Part shown: positions 18,473 to 26,619 of the stretch, in pieces
How positions within the stretch are numbered: the first letter of the stretch is position 1
How the letters are laid out: each line of letters begins with the position of its first letter
Source of the DNA: Cellvibrionaceae bacterium
Lineage (GTDB): Bacteria; Pseudomonadota; Gammaproteobacteria; Pseudomonadales; Cellvibrionaceae
Direction of reading: 5' to 3'
Assembly: GCA_021151825.1 (NCBI GenBank)
Contig: JAGKWQ010000003.1
Location: 372,001-436,000, forward strand
Length of the DNA: 64,000 bases
Made by a program: the position numbers and the translations under genes
The notes under the pieces: generated by a model
The model's database searches: none
Seen by the model: only the letters and a program-made list of their open reading frames with translations
What the model was told of the DNA's origin: nothing

Positions 18473-18546
18473 TTTATTTGTTTTTGACAGAATGAAAACT
18501 TCTGCAAAGGGTTCGTTTGTGCGCCCATTTTTTGCCTCAAAAACAA

Positions 18547-18559
18547 GACGACTGGTCAC
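18547..18559. promoter_or_regulatory. TetR operator copy 3
   Basis: Third identical AGACGACTGGTCA, 61 bases before the LpxR-like start and 87 bases from copy 2, followed by an AT-rich stretch that may hold the -10 element. Confidence 0.7.
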
Positions 18560-18619
18560 CTTTATTTATTAGGGTGCAATTTTAGCCACCAAGGTAACCA
18601 TAAAGAAGGAGTTACCATC

Positions 18620-19774
18620 GTGAATGCGTTAAAACACTGGGCCGTTTTTTTAGGCTTTCGTTATTTGGTTACACTGGGCCTGTTAACTGCCAGCTCAATC
18701 GCACCTGCGGCAGACGCCCCCTATTTGGCAAAGCAAGAACCCCAATGGATACAACTGGCCAGTTTGATTGAGGAAGAAAAACGGCCTGCACTCCATCTGG
18801 ATAATCGCAACTCCAGAGCTGGCAAGAGCTGGGCCCTTGCTTTTGATAACGATGTGTTAGTTCCTGGCGGCCGTGATCAAGACTACACCTATGGCATTAA
18901 TTTTACCCAAACCGGGGATAATGCACGCACAGCATTAATATCACTGAACAGGCCTTTGCTTGCATTGGACAAATGGCTTGGCAACGAACATAAATCGCTA
19001 GGTACCCAAGAAACGTTTAGTCGTGAAGTGGGTGTATTTGGTTTTACACCAGAAGATATTAGTATTCGCCAAGCCAACCAGAATGATCGCCCATACGCTA
19101 GCTTGATTTATTTATCCAGCTCTCGCGAACAAATTGATTTGGTTGATAACGTCGCTTGGAAAAGTACGTTAACAATTGGAGGGCTTGGGTTCGGGTTAGT
19201 TGGCGAACTGCAAGATGTTGTTCATGAAGTGACTAGCAGCGAAAAACCCCAAGGTTGGGATAATCAAATTAGCGAAGGCGGTGAATTAACTGGACGTTAT
19301 GTACTAGCTCGTCAAAAATACTTCGACAACACATCAGACAATCTTGAAGTTAAAAGTACCATCCAGACATCGATTGGATACTTAACAGAAGCCAGTTGGA
19401 GCCTAAGTTTTCGCGGTGGCAGAATTCACAGTCCCTGGTCATCATTCAACCCGGAGCTAGCAAGTTACGGCGAAAAGTCATCTTACTCAAGCAATGCAAA
19501 ACCCGTCGATGAGCGTTATTTTTGGGCCGGTATTGCATTCAAAGCCAGAGCTTACAATGCGTTTTTGCAAGGGCAGTTTCGCGATAGTTCGGTAACTTAC
19601 GATCACAGCGAATTGAATCCGTTGCTCGTAGAAGCCTGGGCAGGTTATACCTTTGCCTTTAAACACGGATATCGAATTAGTTATGTATTACGTGGTCACA
19701 GCTCGGAAATTAAAGACGGTGCCGGTGATCGCAATTTATTGTGGGGAGGAATTATTGTTGCACGCAGCTTGTAA
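18620..19774 (+). CDS. LpxR-like lipid A deacylase (DUF2219 family outer membrane protein)
   Basis: Outer membrane barrel of 384 residues. LpxR removes the 3'-acyloxyacyl chain of lipid A. The family motifs are visible: AFDNDVLVPGGRDQDYTYGI (the Asn/Asp calcium and catalytic region), VFGFTPEDI, and NDRPYASLIYLSSS. The C-terminal half is a run of amphipathic strands ending IVARSL. A signal peptide ends near PAADA. The start is GTG at 18620 with AAGAAGGAG eight bases upstream. Operator copies 2 and 3 upstream suggest TetR control, so envelope remodelling may be induced by a chemical signal. The acyl specificity is not known. Confidence 0.82.
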   Translation: MNALKHWAVFLGFRYLVTLGLLTASSIAPAADAPYLAKQEPQWIQLASLIEEEKRPALHLDNRNSRAGKSWALAFDNDVLVPGGRDQDYTYGINFTQTGDNARTALISLNRPLLALDKWLGNEHKSLGTQETFSREVGVFGFTPEDISIRQANQNDRPYASLIYLSSSREQIDLVDNVAWKSTLTIGGLGFGLVGELQDVVHEVTSSEKPQGWDNQISEGGELTGRYVLARQKYFDNTSDNLEVKSTIQTSIGYLTEASWSLSFRGGRIHSPWSSFNPELASYGEKSSYSSNAKPVDERYFWAGIAFKARAYNAFLQGQFRDSSVTYDHSELNPLLVEAWAGYTFAFKHGYRISYVLRGHSSEIKDGAGDRNLLWGGIIVARSL

Positions 19775-19786
19775 AAATTATTAGCA

Positions 19787-19825
19787 AAATCCCCATAGTT
19801 TTCACAAAAACAATGGGGATTTTTG
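19787..19825. terminator. Terminator between the LpxR-like and gluzincin genes
   Basis: AAAATCCCCAT pairs with ATGGGGATTTT around a 15-base loop; T-rich on the plus exit and A-rich on the other, serving convergent genes. Confidence 0.8.
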
Positions 19826-19830
19826 CTTTT

Positions 19831-21087
19831 TTACTTCAATAAAGGTGAATTTAATGTTTCAACTTTCGGGCCAATCAATTTTTGCGTAGCCTGCGTTAAA
19901 TTTTCAAGAGACACTTTCCGATGCTTCATTAACTCTCGAGTCACATCATCGATATCATATTTATTATTACTGCGCTTACGAATTTCTTTGTCTAACTCAT
20001 CAAGCAACACCACTGCGCGCGCAGTAACGGGTCCTGTTGATTTAGTTTTACGCAAATGTTCCACTTCATTTCCCCACTTGGAAAGTCCATTAATTATTTT
20101 TGTGCGGCGAGCTTTAGTCATCCCATCAGCCCGATACAACAATTCAAAGGAGTAAAACTCAGCAAGGCCTTCCGCAATCCAATCATCGTTTGCGGTTTCA
20201 GTTACTTTACCGCTAATACGCGTCACCATATGCGTTAATTCATGCAGTAACGGACTGGTTCCATTTTCGCTTACCAAAGGCCGATCCGAATGCAGAAACA
20301 AGGAGTTTGATGCTGACAGACCACCTCGCCACATCGGATCTCCCGCACCTACAACCAATAATTTTTGTGGTGTTTTGTCAAAGGCCTTATGCAACTCAGG
20401 CCACACAAAATTAAAAAATGTGAGTGCGTCCATTCGACGCATACCTTCACCTGCAGGGGCGCTAATTGCAATCCCTGTTTTTTTAACTGTCGCACGACGA
20501 GTGCCGATATTACCTGCAATCATCCATCCGGTTGGCCGATCAAATCTGCGCTCAGGATTATCAACAGAAAAAATATTTCCATTTTTGCGTTGCCAGCCAG
20601 TCTCAACACTTTTCCAATTCTTCGGTAGATTAAAAGCTAAAGTTGCAATCGAATACGCATTCGGGACTTCGTAAGTATGAACAGCGGGAATTAAATCATC
20701 ACCACGAAATAACGCCCATTTATCAGTAACCCGGGAATCAAACTTTCCGGATGATCGCTCATTTGTTAATAAAACAAAGTACGACAGAGTTGCCTCTCCG
20801 GAAGGCAGCTCCCATTCAATCCTTTTACCGTTGGTAGTTAATTTCCCATTTGCATGCAAATCTGAATATATATTTCTCTCATTATTAAAAGAGAACTTAT
20901 GGAGCAGCTGCCCTTTATCGACTTTTATTTTTACCACGGCCCCAGCCTTTTCAGGCACGAGGGTAACAACATAATCGAGTTTATACGCTAGCTCCTCATT
21001 ATTTTCCGCAGCCATAACAGAGCTGCTTAAGAAAATCTCAACCCCCATAACAAACCAATAAGGTAACGTTTTCCGCAGGAATCGCAT
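19831..21087 (-). CDS. Secreted gluzincin-like metallopeptidase (M1/M61-like)
   Basis: Protein of 418 residues with a signal peptide ending near SSSVMAA. The zinc site is HELTH (His282, Glu283, His286) followed by WIAEGLAEFYS with Glu306 as third ligand, the HExxH...E pattern of gluzincins such as M1 and M61. The first 190 residues are beta-rich, like the N-terminal domains of M61 enzymes. The ATG at 21087 has AGAGGAAAA upstream; in-frame extension to 21207 would bury the signal peptide, so it is rejected. The closest named family is uncertain. It sits beside the csrB-like RNA gene, transcribed away from it. Confidence 0.75.
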   Translation of the reverse strand: MRFLRKTLPYWFVMGVEIFLSSSVMAAENNEELAYKLDYVVTLVPEKAGAVVKIKVDKGQLLHKFSFNNERNIYSDLHANGKLTTNGKRIEWELPSGEATLSYFVLLTNERSSGKFDSRVTDKWALFRGDDLIPAVHTYEVPNAYSIATLAFNLPKNWKSVETGWQRKNGNIFSVDNPERRFDRPTGWMIAGNIGTRRATVKKTGIAISAPAGEGMRRMDALTFFNFVWPELHKAFDKTPQKLLVVGAGDPMWRGGLSASNSLFLHSDRPLVSENGTSPLLHELTHMVTRISGKVTETANDDWIAEGLAEFYSFELLYRADGMTKARRTKIINGLSKWGNEVEHLRKTKSTGPVTARAVVLLDELDKEIRKRSNNKYDIDDVTRELMKHRKVSLENLTQATQKLIGPKVETLNSPLLK

Positions 21088-21198
21088 CTGTATTTTCCTC
21101 TTAAACACTCTATTTATAACCGACTTCCCAATATAGGGCTTATCATTAGAATCCAATAATTTGTTAATTATACGTCTTTCGCTGTAACCGCAGCTGAA

Positions 21199-21216
21199 TG
21201 TAGTCAATTTCCTACA
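21199..21216. promoter_or_regulatory. GacA/UvrY-like box upstream of the csrB-like RNA
   Basis: TGTAGTCAATTTCCTACA matches the Pseudomonas GacA upstream element TGTAAG-N6-CTTACA at most positions, with perfect TGTAG/CTACA arms. Its centre is about 65 bases before the predicted RNA start, suited to an activator. Confidence 0.55.
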
Positions 21217-21271
21217 AGCGAAAGCGAAATTGGCGACTATCTCCCTGACCCGATTTTCTTGATAATGATCA

Positions 21272-21630
21272 CATCAAGGACGAATAAAGTACTGAAGGAA
21301 ACAGTAAGACTACAAGGAAAGCGTAATCAGGATTAAAGGGGAAATTAAATTTGCCAGGATGGCGCAGGAGCAATCAAGGAGAATTACAGGAGTTATAGTA
21401 GCAGGCAAGGAGGAAAAGGGGCTGAAGTGTATGTTCAGGGAACAGATTAAAGGATGCTTTGAAAGGAATGAAACCAGGTAACGATAGGGAAATATCGCAG
21501 GAGCTTTTGTTAAAAGGGACTTAGAAGGAAATTATCAGGTTTTGGCAGGATGCGTGGGCTAAAAGGAGATAGCTGTTATCCAATCATGGATTCGCTATGG
21601 GGCTTTGTTATAAAGCCCCTTTCTTTTTTT
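21272..21630 (+). ncRNA. CsrB/RsmZ-type RNA that sequesters CsrA/RsmA
   Basis: About 360 bases with no protein frame and about 20 GGA triplets on the plus strand, mostly as AGGA, several as CAGGATG or CAGGAG, the E. coli CsrB repeat form. GGA positions include 21278, 21297, 21316, 21330, 21357, 21367, 21378, 21389, 21409, 21412, 21439, 21452, 21465, 21488, 21500, 21517, 21527, 21548 and 21565. Spacing of about 10-20 bases suits hairpin loops. A GATAAT -10-like element is at 21261-21266 and a strong terminator is at 21599-21630. Length and motif number match E. coli CsrB (369 bases, about 22 sites). It would titrate CsrA/RsmA under GacS/GacA control. The 5' end is a prediction. Confidence 0.85.
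21599..21630 (+). terminator. Intrinsic terminator of the csrB-like RNA
   Basis: GGGGCTTT (21599-21606), 5-base loop, AAAGCCCC (21612-21619), then TTTCTTTTTTT. It works on the plus strand only, as the other exit has no T run. Confidence 0.92.
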
Positions 21631-21637
21631 AGCGAAA

Positions 21638-22375
21638 TTAAAAGTTATCATTTAAAAACTTCTGTGCCAATCGAGCTGCATCACTACCACCCGTTGCCAC
21701 TTCTGTTAACAATGATTTAGCTTTCGCTTTTTCACCCGTTAAAAAATAGACCTTACCCAAATCAAGCTGGGCATCTGGGACTTTTGGAGCATTAGGGAAG
21801 TTCGCGATCAACTCAGTAAACCAGGTTCTCGCCTGCGGGTAATCCTTTTTCAGCATTGCAACCTTACCCAACCAATAATGACTATTACTAGCAAAGCTGC
21901 CATTGGGGAAGCGGTTTAAATGATCTTTAAATGCTGCAACTGCACCATCGAAATCTTTTTGATTTAGCAAATCATAAGCTGCTTTATAAACATCAGCTTC
22001 ACTAGCCGTATCAGGAATAGTCAACTTTGATTCGACTGAAGACTTGATTGGCTTGGAGGGTTCGTCGTAAGCAGTTGTTGCCACAGAAGCACCACCGCCC
22101 GATATCCGACGATCAAGATCCATGTAATTATCCAGTTGCAATTGTTTTAATTGCTTTAACTGGTGATTTTGCTCTTCAAGAAGACCACGTAAAATTGCGA
22201 TTTCTTCTTGCAGGGCACGAATTTGGGAATAAACATCAGACTCAGCAGATGCATGCAAACCAGGCTGAGCCACCCCAGAGCCTAAGCCCTGAGGTGAAGA
22301 CTCAACAACCCGTACTTGCGCCTGTAAGACTGGAGCTGCAACTAAAATTGCCACAGCAATCAGATTTTTAAGCAT
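21638..22375 (-). CDS. cpoB: Tol-Pal system protein CpoB (YbgF)
   Basis: Periplasmic protein of 245 residues that links PBP1B peptidoglycan synthesis with Tol-Pal constriction. A signal peptide ends near VLQA. An N-terminal trimerising coiled coil (about 45-85: LQEEIAILRGLLEEQNHQLKQL) is joined by a linker to C-terminal TPR repeats (about 125-245: ADVYKAAYDLLNQKDFDGAV, SHYWLGKVAMLKKDYPQA, DAQLDLGKVYFLTGE). It is the last gene of the tol-pal cluster, 14 bases after pal. Confidence 0.95.
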   Translation of the reverse strand: MLKNLIAVAILVAAPVLQAQVRVVESSPQGLGSGVAQPGLHASAESDVYSQIRALQEEIAILRGLLEEQNHQLKQLKQLQLDNYMDLDRRISGGGASVATTAYDEPSKPIKSSVESKLTIPDTASEADVYKAAYDLLNQKDFDGAVAAFKDHLNRFPNGSFASNSHYWLGKVAMLKKDYPQARTWFTELIANFPNAPKVPDAQLDLGKVYFLTGEKAKAKSLLTEVATGGSDAARLAQKFLNDNF

Positions 22376-22389
22376 ACGGGTTTAGACTC

Positions 22390-22857
22390 TTAGTATTTAA
22401 CTTCTACGCGACGGTTTTGAGCCCAAGAAGCTTCGTCATGACCGGTAGCAGCAGGTTGTTCTTCACCGAAGCTTACAACTTCCAAAGAAGAACCGTTAAC
22501 ACCTTGAGTTACCAGGAAATCGCGAACTGCGTTAGCACGCTTTTCACCCAGAGCCAAGTTGTACTCGCGTGAACCGCGTTCGTCAGCGTGACCTTCCAGA
22601 CGCACAGCTACTGAAGCACCTTTCAGCTTGTCAGCGTGAGCCAACAAAACAGCGCGGCTCTCAGCAGTCAAAGAGTATTGGTCAAAGTCAAAGTAAACAA
22701 CATTTGACAAAGGAGCAGTTTCAGTAACAGCTGGAGTAGTAGCAGTACCAGTGGTTGGAGCAGTTTCAGTACCCTTGTTATCGCTGCTTGAACAGCCAAC
22801 CAGGAAAGACATAACAACCGCCAGAGTGAGACCTTGCTTAAGTGCCTTGGTGATCAT
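22390..22857 (-). CDS. pal: Peptidoglycan-associated lipoprotein Pal
   Basis: Outer membrane lipoprotein of 155 residues. Lipobox LVGC gives Cys22, followed by a Ser/Thr/Ala linker and an OmpA-like peptidoglycan-binding domain (about 50-155) with YFDFDQYSL, GHADERGSREYNLALGEKRA and SFGEEQP, ending NRRVEVKY. It binds diaminopimelate in the wall and TolB. It follows tolB by 45 bases. Confidence 0.97.
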   Translation of the reverse strand: MITKALKQGLTLAVVMSFLVGCSSSDNKGTETAPTTGTATTPAVTETAPLSNVVYFDFDQYSLTAESRAVLLAHADKLKGASVAVRLEGHADERGSREYNLALGEKRANAVRDFLVTQGVNGSSLEVVSFGEEQPAATGHDEASWAQNRRVEVKY

Positions 22858-22902
22858 GTGTGTGTAACTCCAATGAAGTTTTGATCTAGTTTGAACGGGG
22901 AT

Positions 22903-24183
22903 TTACTTAAAAAATGGCGACCATGCGGGTTCCCGCACATCACCTTGTTTTGGAGGCTGGATGATTTTGACACGCGCATCAAGGGACACGGCTGCCAACA
23001 CTCCTTTACCACCAGAACGAGTCGCATACATTAGCATAGCGCCATTGGGCGCTATAGTAGGCGATTCATCCAGATTTGTCTCGGACAAAATACGTAAATT
23101 GCCAGATTTTATATCTTGAGCAGCAATATGGTGAGTGGTGCCCGGACGCTTATTCAACATAACAAGGCTTTTACCATCGGGAGACACACGAGGGCGTGCA
23201 TTATAATCACCATCAAATGTCACTCGTTCCTGCTGCATTGAAGCGACATTAACTTCATATATTTGCGGCTTGCCACCTCTATCAGAAGTAAAGAAAATCG
23301 ATGAACCATCTGCAGACCATGTCGGCTCATGATCAATAGCAAAGTGATTAGTTATGCGGGTCAGTTGACGCGTCAAAACATTCATAACATAAATTTCAGG
23401 ATTGCCATCTTTAGATAAAGCCATGGCCAATTTTTGACCATCAGGAGACCAAGCCGGTGCTCCATTCAAACCCCGGAAATTAGTCATCTGTTGACGACGA
23501 CCAGTCACAATATCCTGAACATAAATTGCCGGTTTGTTATCAACTTCAAAAGATACATAGGCAACTCGCTGACCATTCGGCGACCAAACCGGAGATAACA
23601 GTGGGAACTTTGTTTCAAGTAACATTCGAGGGCGGAAGCCATCAATATCTGAAAGCATCAAACGATATTTTTGTGGACGAGTGAAAGCTTCTACATAAAT
23701 TAATTTAGTAGAGAATATGCCACGAATACCGGTAATAGTTTCATAAACCTTGTCACTGATATGATGAGCCATATCGCGCAATTGCGCCTCAGTCCCATCA
23801 ACAGTGAGCTTGGCAAAAACGCGCTTTTGCTGAACTACGTCAAATAATTCATAACTGGCGTAATAGCGATCAGCCTGCTGCGTAATTGAACCAATTAGTA
23901 AATATTCTGAGCCAAGGGCTTTCCAGTCACGATAATGAACTTCAGCTTCTGAACGCGGGAATGACAGCATGCGATCAGCGGCAATCGATTCAAATTGACC
24001 CGAAAACTCCAGATCATTTCCTACAATTTTGCCAAGATCCTCCGAGAGGCGCCCCCCCGCCCAGGAAAATGGAACTACCGCAATCTTGGTGGGATTATCC
24101 ACACCTTTGGTTACTTTCAAATTTAATTGTGCATGGGCAATGCCCGCTACAAAAATTAAACATAGTAGTAAATATCGCTTCAC
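22903..24183 (-). CDS. tolB: Tol-Pal translocation protein TolB
   Basis: Periplasmic protein of 426 residues. After the signal peptide (ending GIAHA) an N-terminal alpha/beta domain (about 22-160) contains VVPFSWAG and DRMLSFP. A six-bladed beta-propeller follows, with the WSPDG-type repeats: SPVWSPNGQRVAYVSFE, PAWSPDGQKLAMALS, PTWSADGSSIFFTSDRGG, PRVSPDGKSL. It binds Pal or TolA in the constricting envelope. Its start overlaps the tolA stop by four bases. Confidence 0.97.
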   Translation of the reverse strand: MKRYLLLCLIFVAGIAHAQLNLKVTKGVDNPTKIAVVPFSWAGGRLSEDLGKIVGNDLEFSGQFESIAADRMLSFPRSEAEVHYRDWKALGSEYLLIGSITQQADRYYASYELFDVVQQKRVFAKLTVDGTEAQLRDMAHHISDKVYETITGIRGIFSTKLIYVEAFTRPQKYRLMLSDIDGFRPRMLLETKFPLLSPVWSPNGQRVAYVSFEVDNKPAIYVQDIVTGRRQQMTNFRGLNGAPAWSPDGQKLAMALSKDGNPEIYVMNVLTRQLTRITNHFAIDHEPTWSADGSSIFFTSDRGGKPQIYEVNVASMQQERVTFDGDYNARPRVSPDGKSLVMLNKRPGTTHHIAAQDIKSGNLRILSETNLDESPTIAPNGAMLMYATRSGGKGVLAAVSLDARVKIIQPPKQGDVREPAWSPFFK

Positions 24184-25019
24184 GACCTTAAGTCCTCTGG
24201 GCTGAATGTAAATCTAAACACGCGAAAATATTTTTCAAATATGTCCGGTGGAATTTGCATGACTTCAGTGAAGCGATCCACTCGCCTCACTGCTTGCTCT
24301 GCTGCGCGGTCAAATGCTGGATCACCGCTACTTTTGATGATTCTCAAACCTGTCACAACACCCGTCGGCAACATATTAACTTCTAAAGTGACTTCCATTC
24401 CGCGCCTGGCAGATGGTGGGCGACTCCAATTCTGCTCAACGCGCTCAATCAACATCTCCTCGTAACTTTTGGTGTTAGCTTCATCATTAGTATCACTGAT
24501 GTGCTTCGCCTCTTTTTGTTGGGCGGCCTGAATTCGACGTTGCTCTTCTTGAGCTTCCTGCTCGCGCTTGGTTTTTTTAGCCGCTTCAGCTTTACGTGCC
24601 TCTTCCTCAGCCTTACGTTTTTTCTCTGCGGCCTCTTTTTCTGCTTTAGCTTTAGCTATTTTTGCTTGTTCTTCTTTAACTTTTTGTTGCTTCAATTCTT
24701 CAGCCGCAGCATCTTTAGCTGCTTGTTCTTTTTGTTGTTGCACCAGAGCCTCTGCTTCCATACGGCGCTGCTCTTCTTGCTTTTTGTTGTTTTTCAAATC
24801 CTCATAAGGTTTTGAATCCAACACCTGTTCTTTGGTTTGCTGTGGTTGAGCTTTAGCTTTAGGTTTTAAATCCACTAGTGTAGCTGTGACATAATGGGGC
24901 TTATAAGGTTCTTCCTCTTTTTTAAAGAAATCCCAATTTCCCAAAAACAACACCAGCAACAACGTGTGAAAAGACACGCTGAGGAATAAAGGAAGCGATA
25001 AAGATTTTTGAAGCTTCAT
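24180..25019 (-). CDS. tolA: Cell envelope integrity protein TolA
   Basis: Protein of 279 residues. One N-terminal transmembrane helix (about 8-28) is followed by a long Lys/Glu/Ala/Gln coiled coil (about 60-175) spanning the periplasm and a C-terminal domain (about 185-279: SYEEMLIERVEQNWSRPPS, MLPTGVVTGLRIIKSSGDPAFD). It carries force from TolQR to TolB/Pal. The coil is shorter than in E. coli (421 residues), as in Pseudomonas relatives. Confidence 0.95.
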   Translation of the reverse strand: MKLQKSLSLPLFLSVSFHTLLLVLFLGNWDFFKKEEEPYKPHYVTATLVDLKPKAKAQPQQTKEQVLDSKPYEDLKNNKKQEEQRRMEAEALVQQQKEQAAKDAAAEELKQQKVKEEQAKIAKAKAEKEAAEKKRKAEEEARKAEAAKKTKREQEAQEEQRRIQAAQQKEAKHISDTNDEANTKSYEEMLIERVEQNWSRPPSARRGMEVTLEVNMLPTGVVTGLRIIKSSGDPAFDRAAEQAVRRVDRFTEVMQIPPDIFEKYFRVFRFTFSPEDLRS

Positions 25020-25024
25020 AAACG

Positions 25025-25453
25025 TTAGCGCGCTGGCTCTGTAATTAGACCAACTGAAGGCGCTCCCGCTTGCTTAAGCTCACCCATTAAAGTCACTACC
25101 ACACCATAATCGACTTTTTTATCACCCTGAACAAATACCGGAGTGTTAGGTTTTTCCTTAAGCACTTTGCTCACAATCGATTTTATTTCTGCTAATGGGC
25201 GCGGAGCTTCCGCATCACCCGCCAGATCTATGTAATAACTACCATCAGCTTTTACCGACACAGTAATAGGCTCGTCTTCTTTACTTTCGACTGGCTCTGA
25301 GGCGGCCTGCGGCAACTCCACTTTGATACCTTGGGTCATCATAGGTGCAGCAATCATAAACACGATCAACAACACCAGCATTACGTCGATCAACGGTACA
25401 ACGTTAATCTCCGCTTTCAATTTCTTTTTAATCGGTGGTCCAAATCCAGACAT
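25025..25453 (-). CDS. tolR: Biopolymer transport protein TolR
   Basis: Inner membrane protein of 142 residues of the ExbD/TolR family. It has a short cytoplasmic N terminus, one transmembrane helix containing the proton-path Asp (VVPLIDVMLVLLIVFMI), and a periplasmic domain to the end. It forms the stator-rotor pair with TolQ. It is five bases upstream of tolA. Confidence 0.96.
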   Translation of the reverse strand: MSGFGPPIKKKLKAEINVVPLIDVMLVLLIVFMIAAPMMTQGIKVELPQAASEPVESKEDEPITVSVKADGSYYIDLAGDAEAPRPLAEIKSIVSKVLKEKPNTPVFVQGDKKVDYGVVVTLMGELKQAGAPSVGLITEPAR

Positions 25454-25491
25454 GTCTATTAACCTGTTTTTTCAATCACTGTAAAACAGCG

Positions 25492-26178
25492 TTACTTGCT
25501 GTGAACCTGACGATGGAGAATTGCTGAAAACTCTTCAGCAAAAGTTTGATAATTACTTAACAGACTTTCCGCGCGAGCAGAAAATTTGTTATAGGCAAGT
25601 ACCGCTGGAATAGCAGCAAACAATCCCATTGCAGTAGCAATTAATGCCTCTGCAATACCAGGGGCAACAGTAGCGAGACTTGGTTGTCCAGCATTGGCAA
25701 TATTCAGGAATGACACCATAATTCCCCATACAGTTCCAAATAAACCAATGTAAGGGCTCACCGAAGCAACACTGGCAAGGAATGGCAAATTTTCTTCCAG
25801 CTTTTCCTGCTCTCTTGCCAATGCAACACGCATAGCGCGCATAGAACCTTCCATTACCGCATCAGAATCAGCACCGGCAGTTTGGCGCAAACGGGTGAAC
25901 TCTTTAAAACCTGCGCGGAAAATACTCTCGATACCCTCCACCATTTCATTGCGCCCATTGCTCTGACGGTACAACTGATTAAGGTCAATACCTGACCAGA
26001 ATTGTTTTTCAAAATAACTGAAAGCACCTGACGCTTTACGCTGATAACGTTCGCGCTGAAAAATCATTGCCCAGGAAATCACTGAGGCCATAACCAAAAT
26101 AAGCATCACAACTTGTACCAAAAAGCTGGCATTCAGGATGAGATGCGCAATTGACAGATTGTTTTCCGTTGCAGGCAT
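25492..26178 (-). CDS. tolQ: Proton channel protein TolQ
   Basis: Inner membrane protein of 228 residues of the ExbB/MotA/TolQ family. Three transmembrane segments lie near 12-36, 130-158 and 170-195. The conserved SVSPYIGLFGTVWGIM and PGIAEALIATAMGLFAAIPAVLAYN motifs line the proton path. It starts six bases after ybgC and leads tolQRAB. Confidence 0.97.
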   Translation of the reverse strand: MPATENNLSIAHLILNASFLVQVVMLILVMASVISWAMIFQRERYQRKASGAFSYFEKQFWSGIDLNQLYRQSNGRNEMVEGIESIFRAGFKEFTRLRQTAGADSDAVMEGSMRAMRVALAREQEKLEENLPFLASVASVSPYIGLFGTVWGIMVSFLNIANAGQPSLATVAPGIAEALIATAMGLFAAIPAVLAYNKFSARAESLLSNYQTFAEEFSAILHRQVHSK

Positions 26179-26184
26179 GCTTGA

Positions 26185-26607
26185 TTAACTCTCAATAGTA
26201 TGAAGACGAAACGATTGATCCAAATGCTGGTACATGGTGGCAGGGAGCGCGCTGGGTTTCATAGATTCGGCATCGACACAGGCGATACGAATTAACCCCT
26301 CACACAATAATTCTTCGCCACGCAGCACCTGCTGCTGAAACTCTACATAAGTACGCGCCAGTTTATGAATTTGCGCAGTTACGCTGAGCAAATTATCCAG
26401 GCGCGCGGGGCGGCGATAATTAATTTGGGCCGAATGAACGACCAATAATAAACCACCCTCTAAAATTGCGGGCTTATCATAGCCGAAACCGCGCAAAAAT
26501 TCTGTACGGCTGCGTTCCATGTACTTCAGATAATTCACGTAGTACACAATTCCGCCAGCATCTGTGTCTTCGATATAAACCCTTACAGGAATGTTAAATG
26601 GCTGCAT
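26185..26607 (-). CDS. ybgC: Acyl-CoA thioesterase YbgC
   Basis: Hotdog-fold thioesterase of 140 residues. The catalytic motif is YIEDTDAGGIVYYVNYLKYMERSRTEFLR, with the active Asp. It acts on short acyl-CoA or on acyl-ACP near phospholipid synthesis in characterised homologues. It is the first gene of the tol operon as in E. coli, 12 bases after ruvB. Confidence 0.95.
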   Translation of the reverse strand: MQPFNIPVRVYIEDTDAGGIVYYVNYLKYMERSRTEFLRGFGYDKPAILEGGLLLVVHSAQINYRRPARLDNLLSVTAQIHKLARTYVEFQQQVLRGEELLCEGLIRIACVDAESMKPSALPATMYQHLDQSFRLHTIES

Positions 26608-26619
26608 AACCCATTACGC

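Noticed and set aside
21087..21207. Longer start for the gluzincin gene
   Set aside because: It would place 40 charged residues ahead of a clear signal peptide, whereas ATG 21087 has a good ribosome-binding site.
21272..21630. Crc-antagonist sRNA of the CrcZ type
   Set aside because: CrcZ/Y carry A-rich CA motifs (AAnAAnAA) for Hfq/Crc, while this region is dominated by GGA, the CsrA/RsmA signal.
24501..24815. Plus-strand Phe/Leu/Cys-rich frames opposite tolA
   Set aside because: They are mirror images of the Lys/Glu/Ala coiled coil of tolA and have no start signals.
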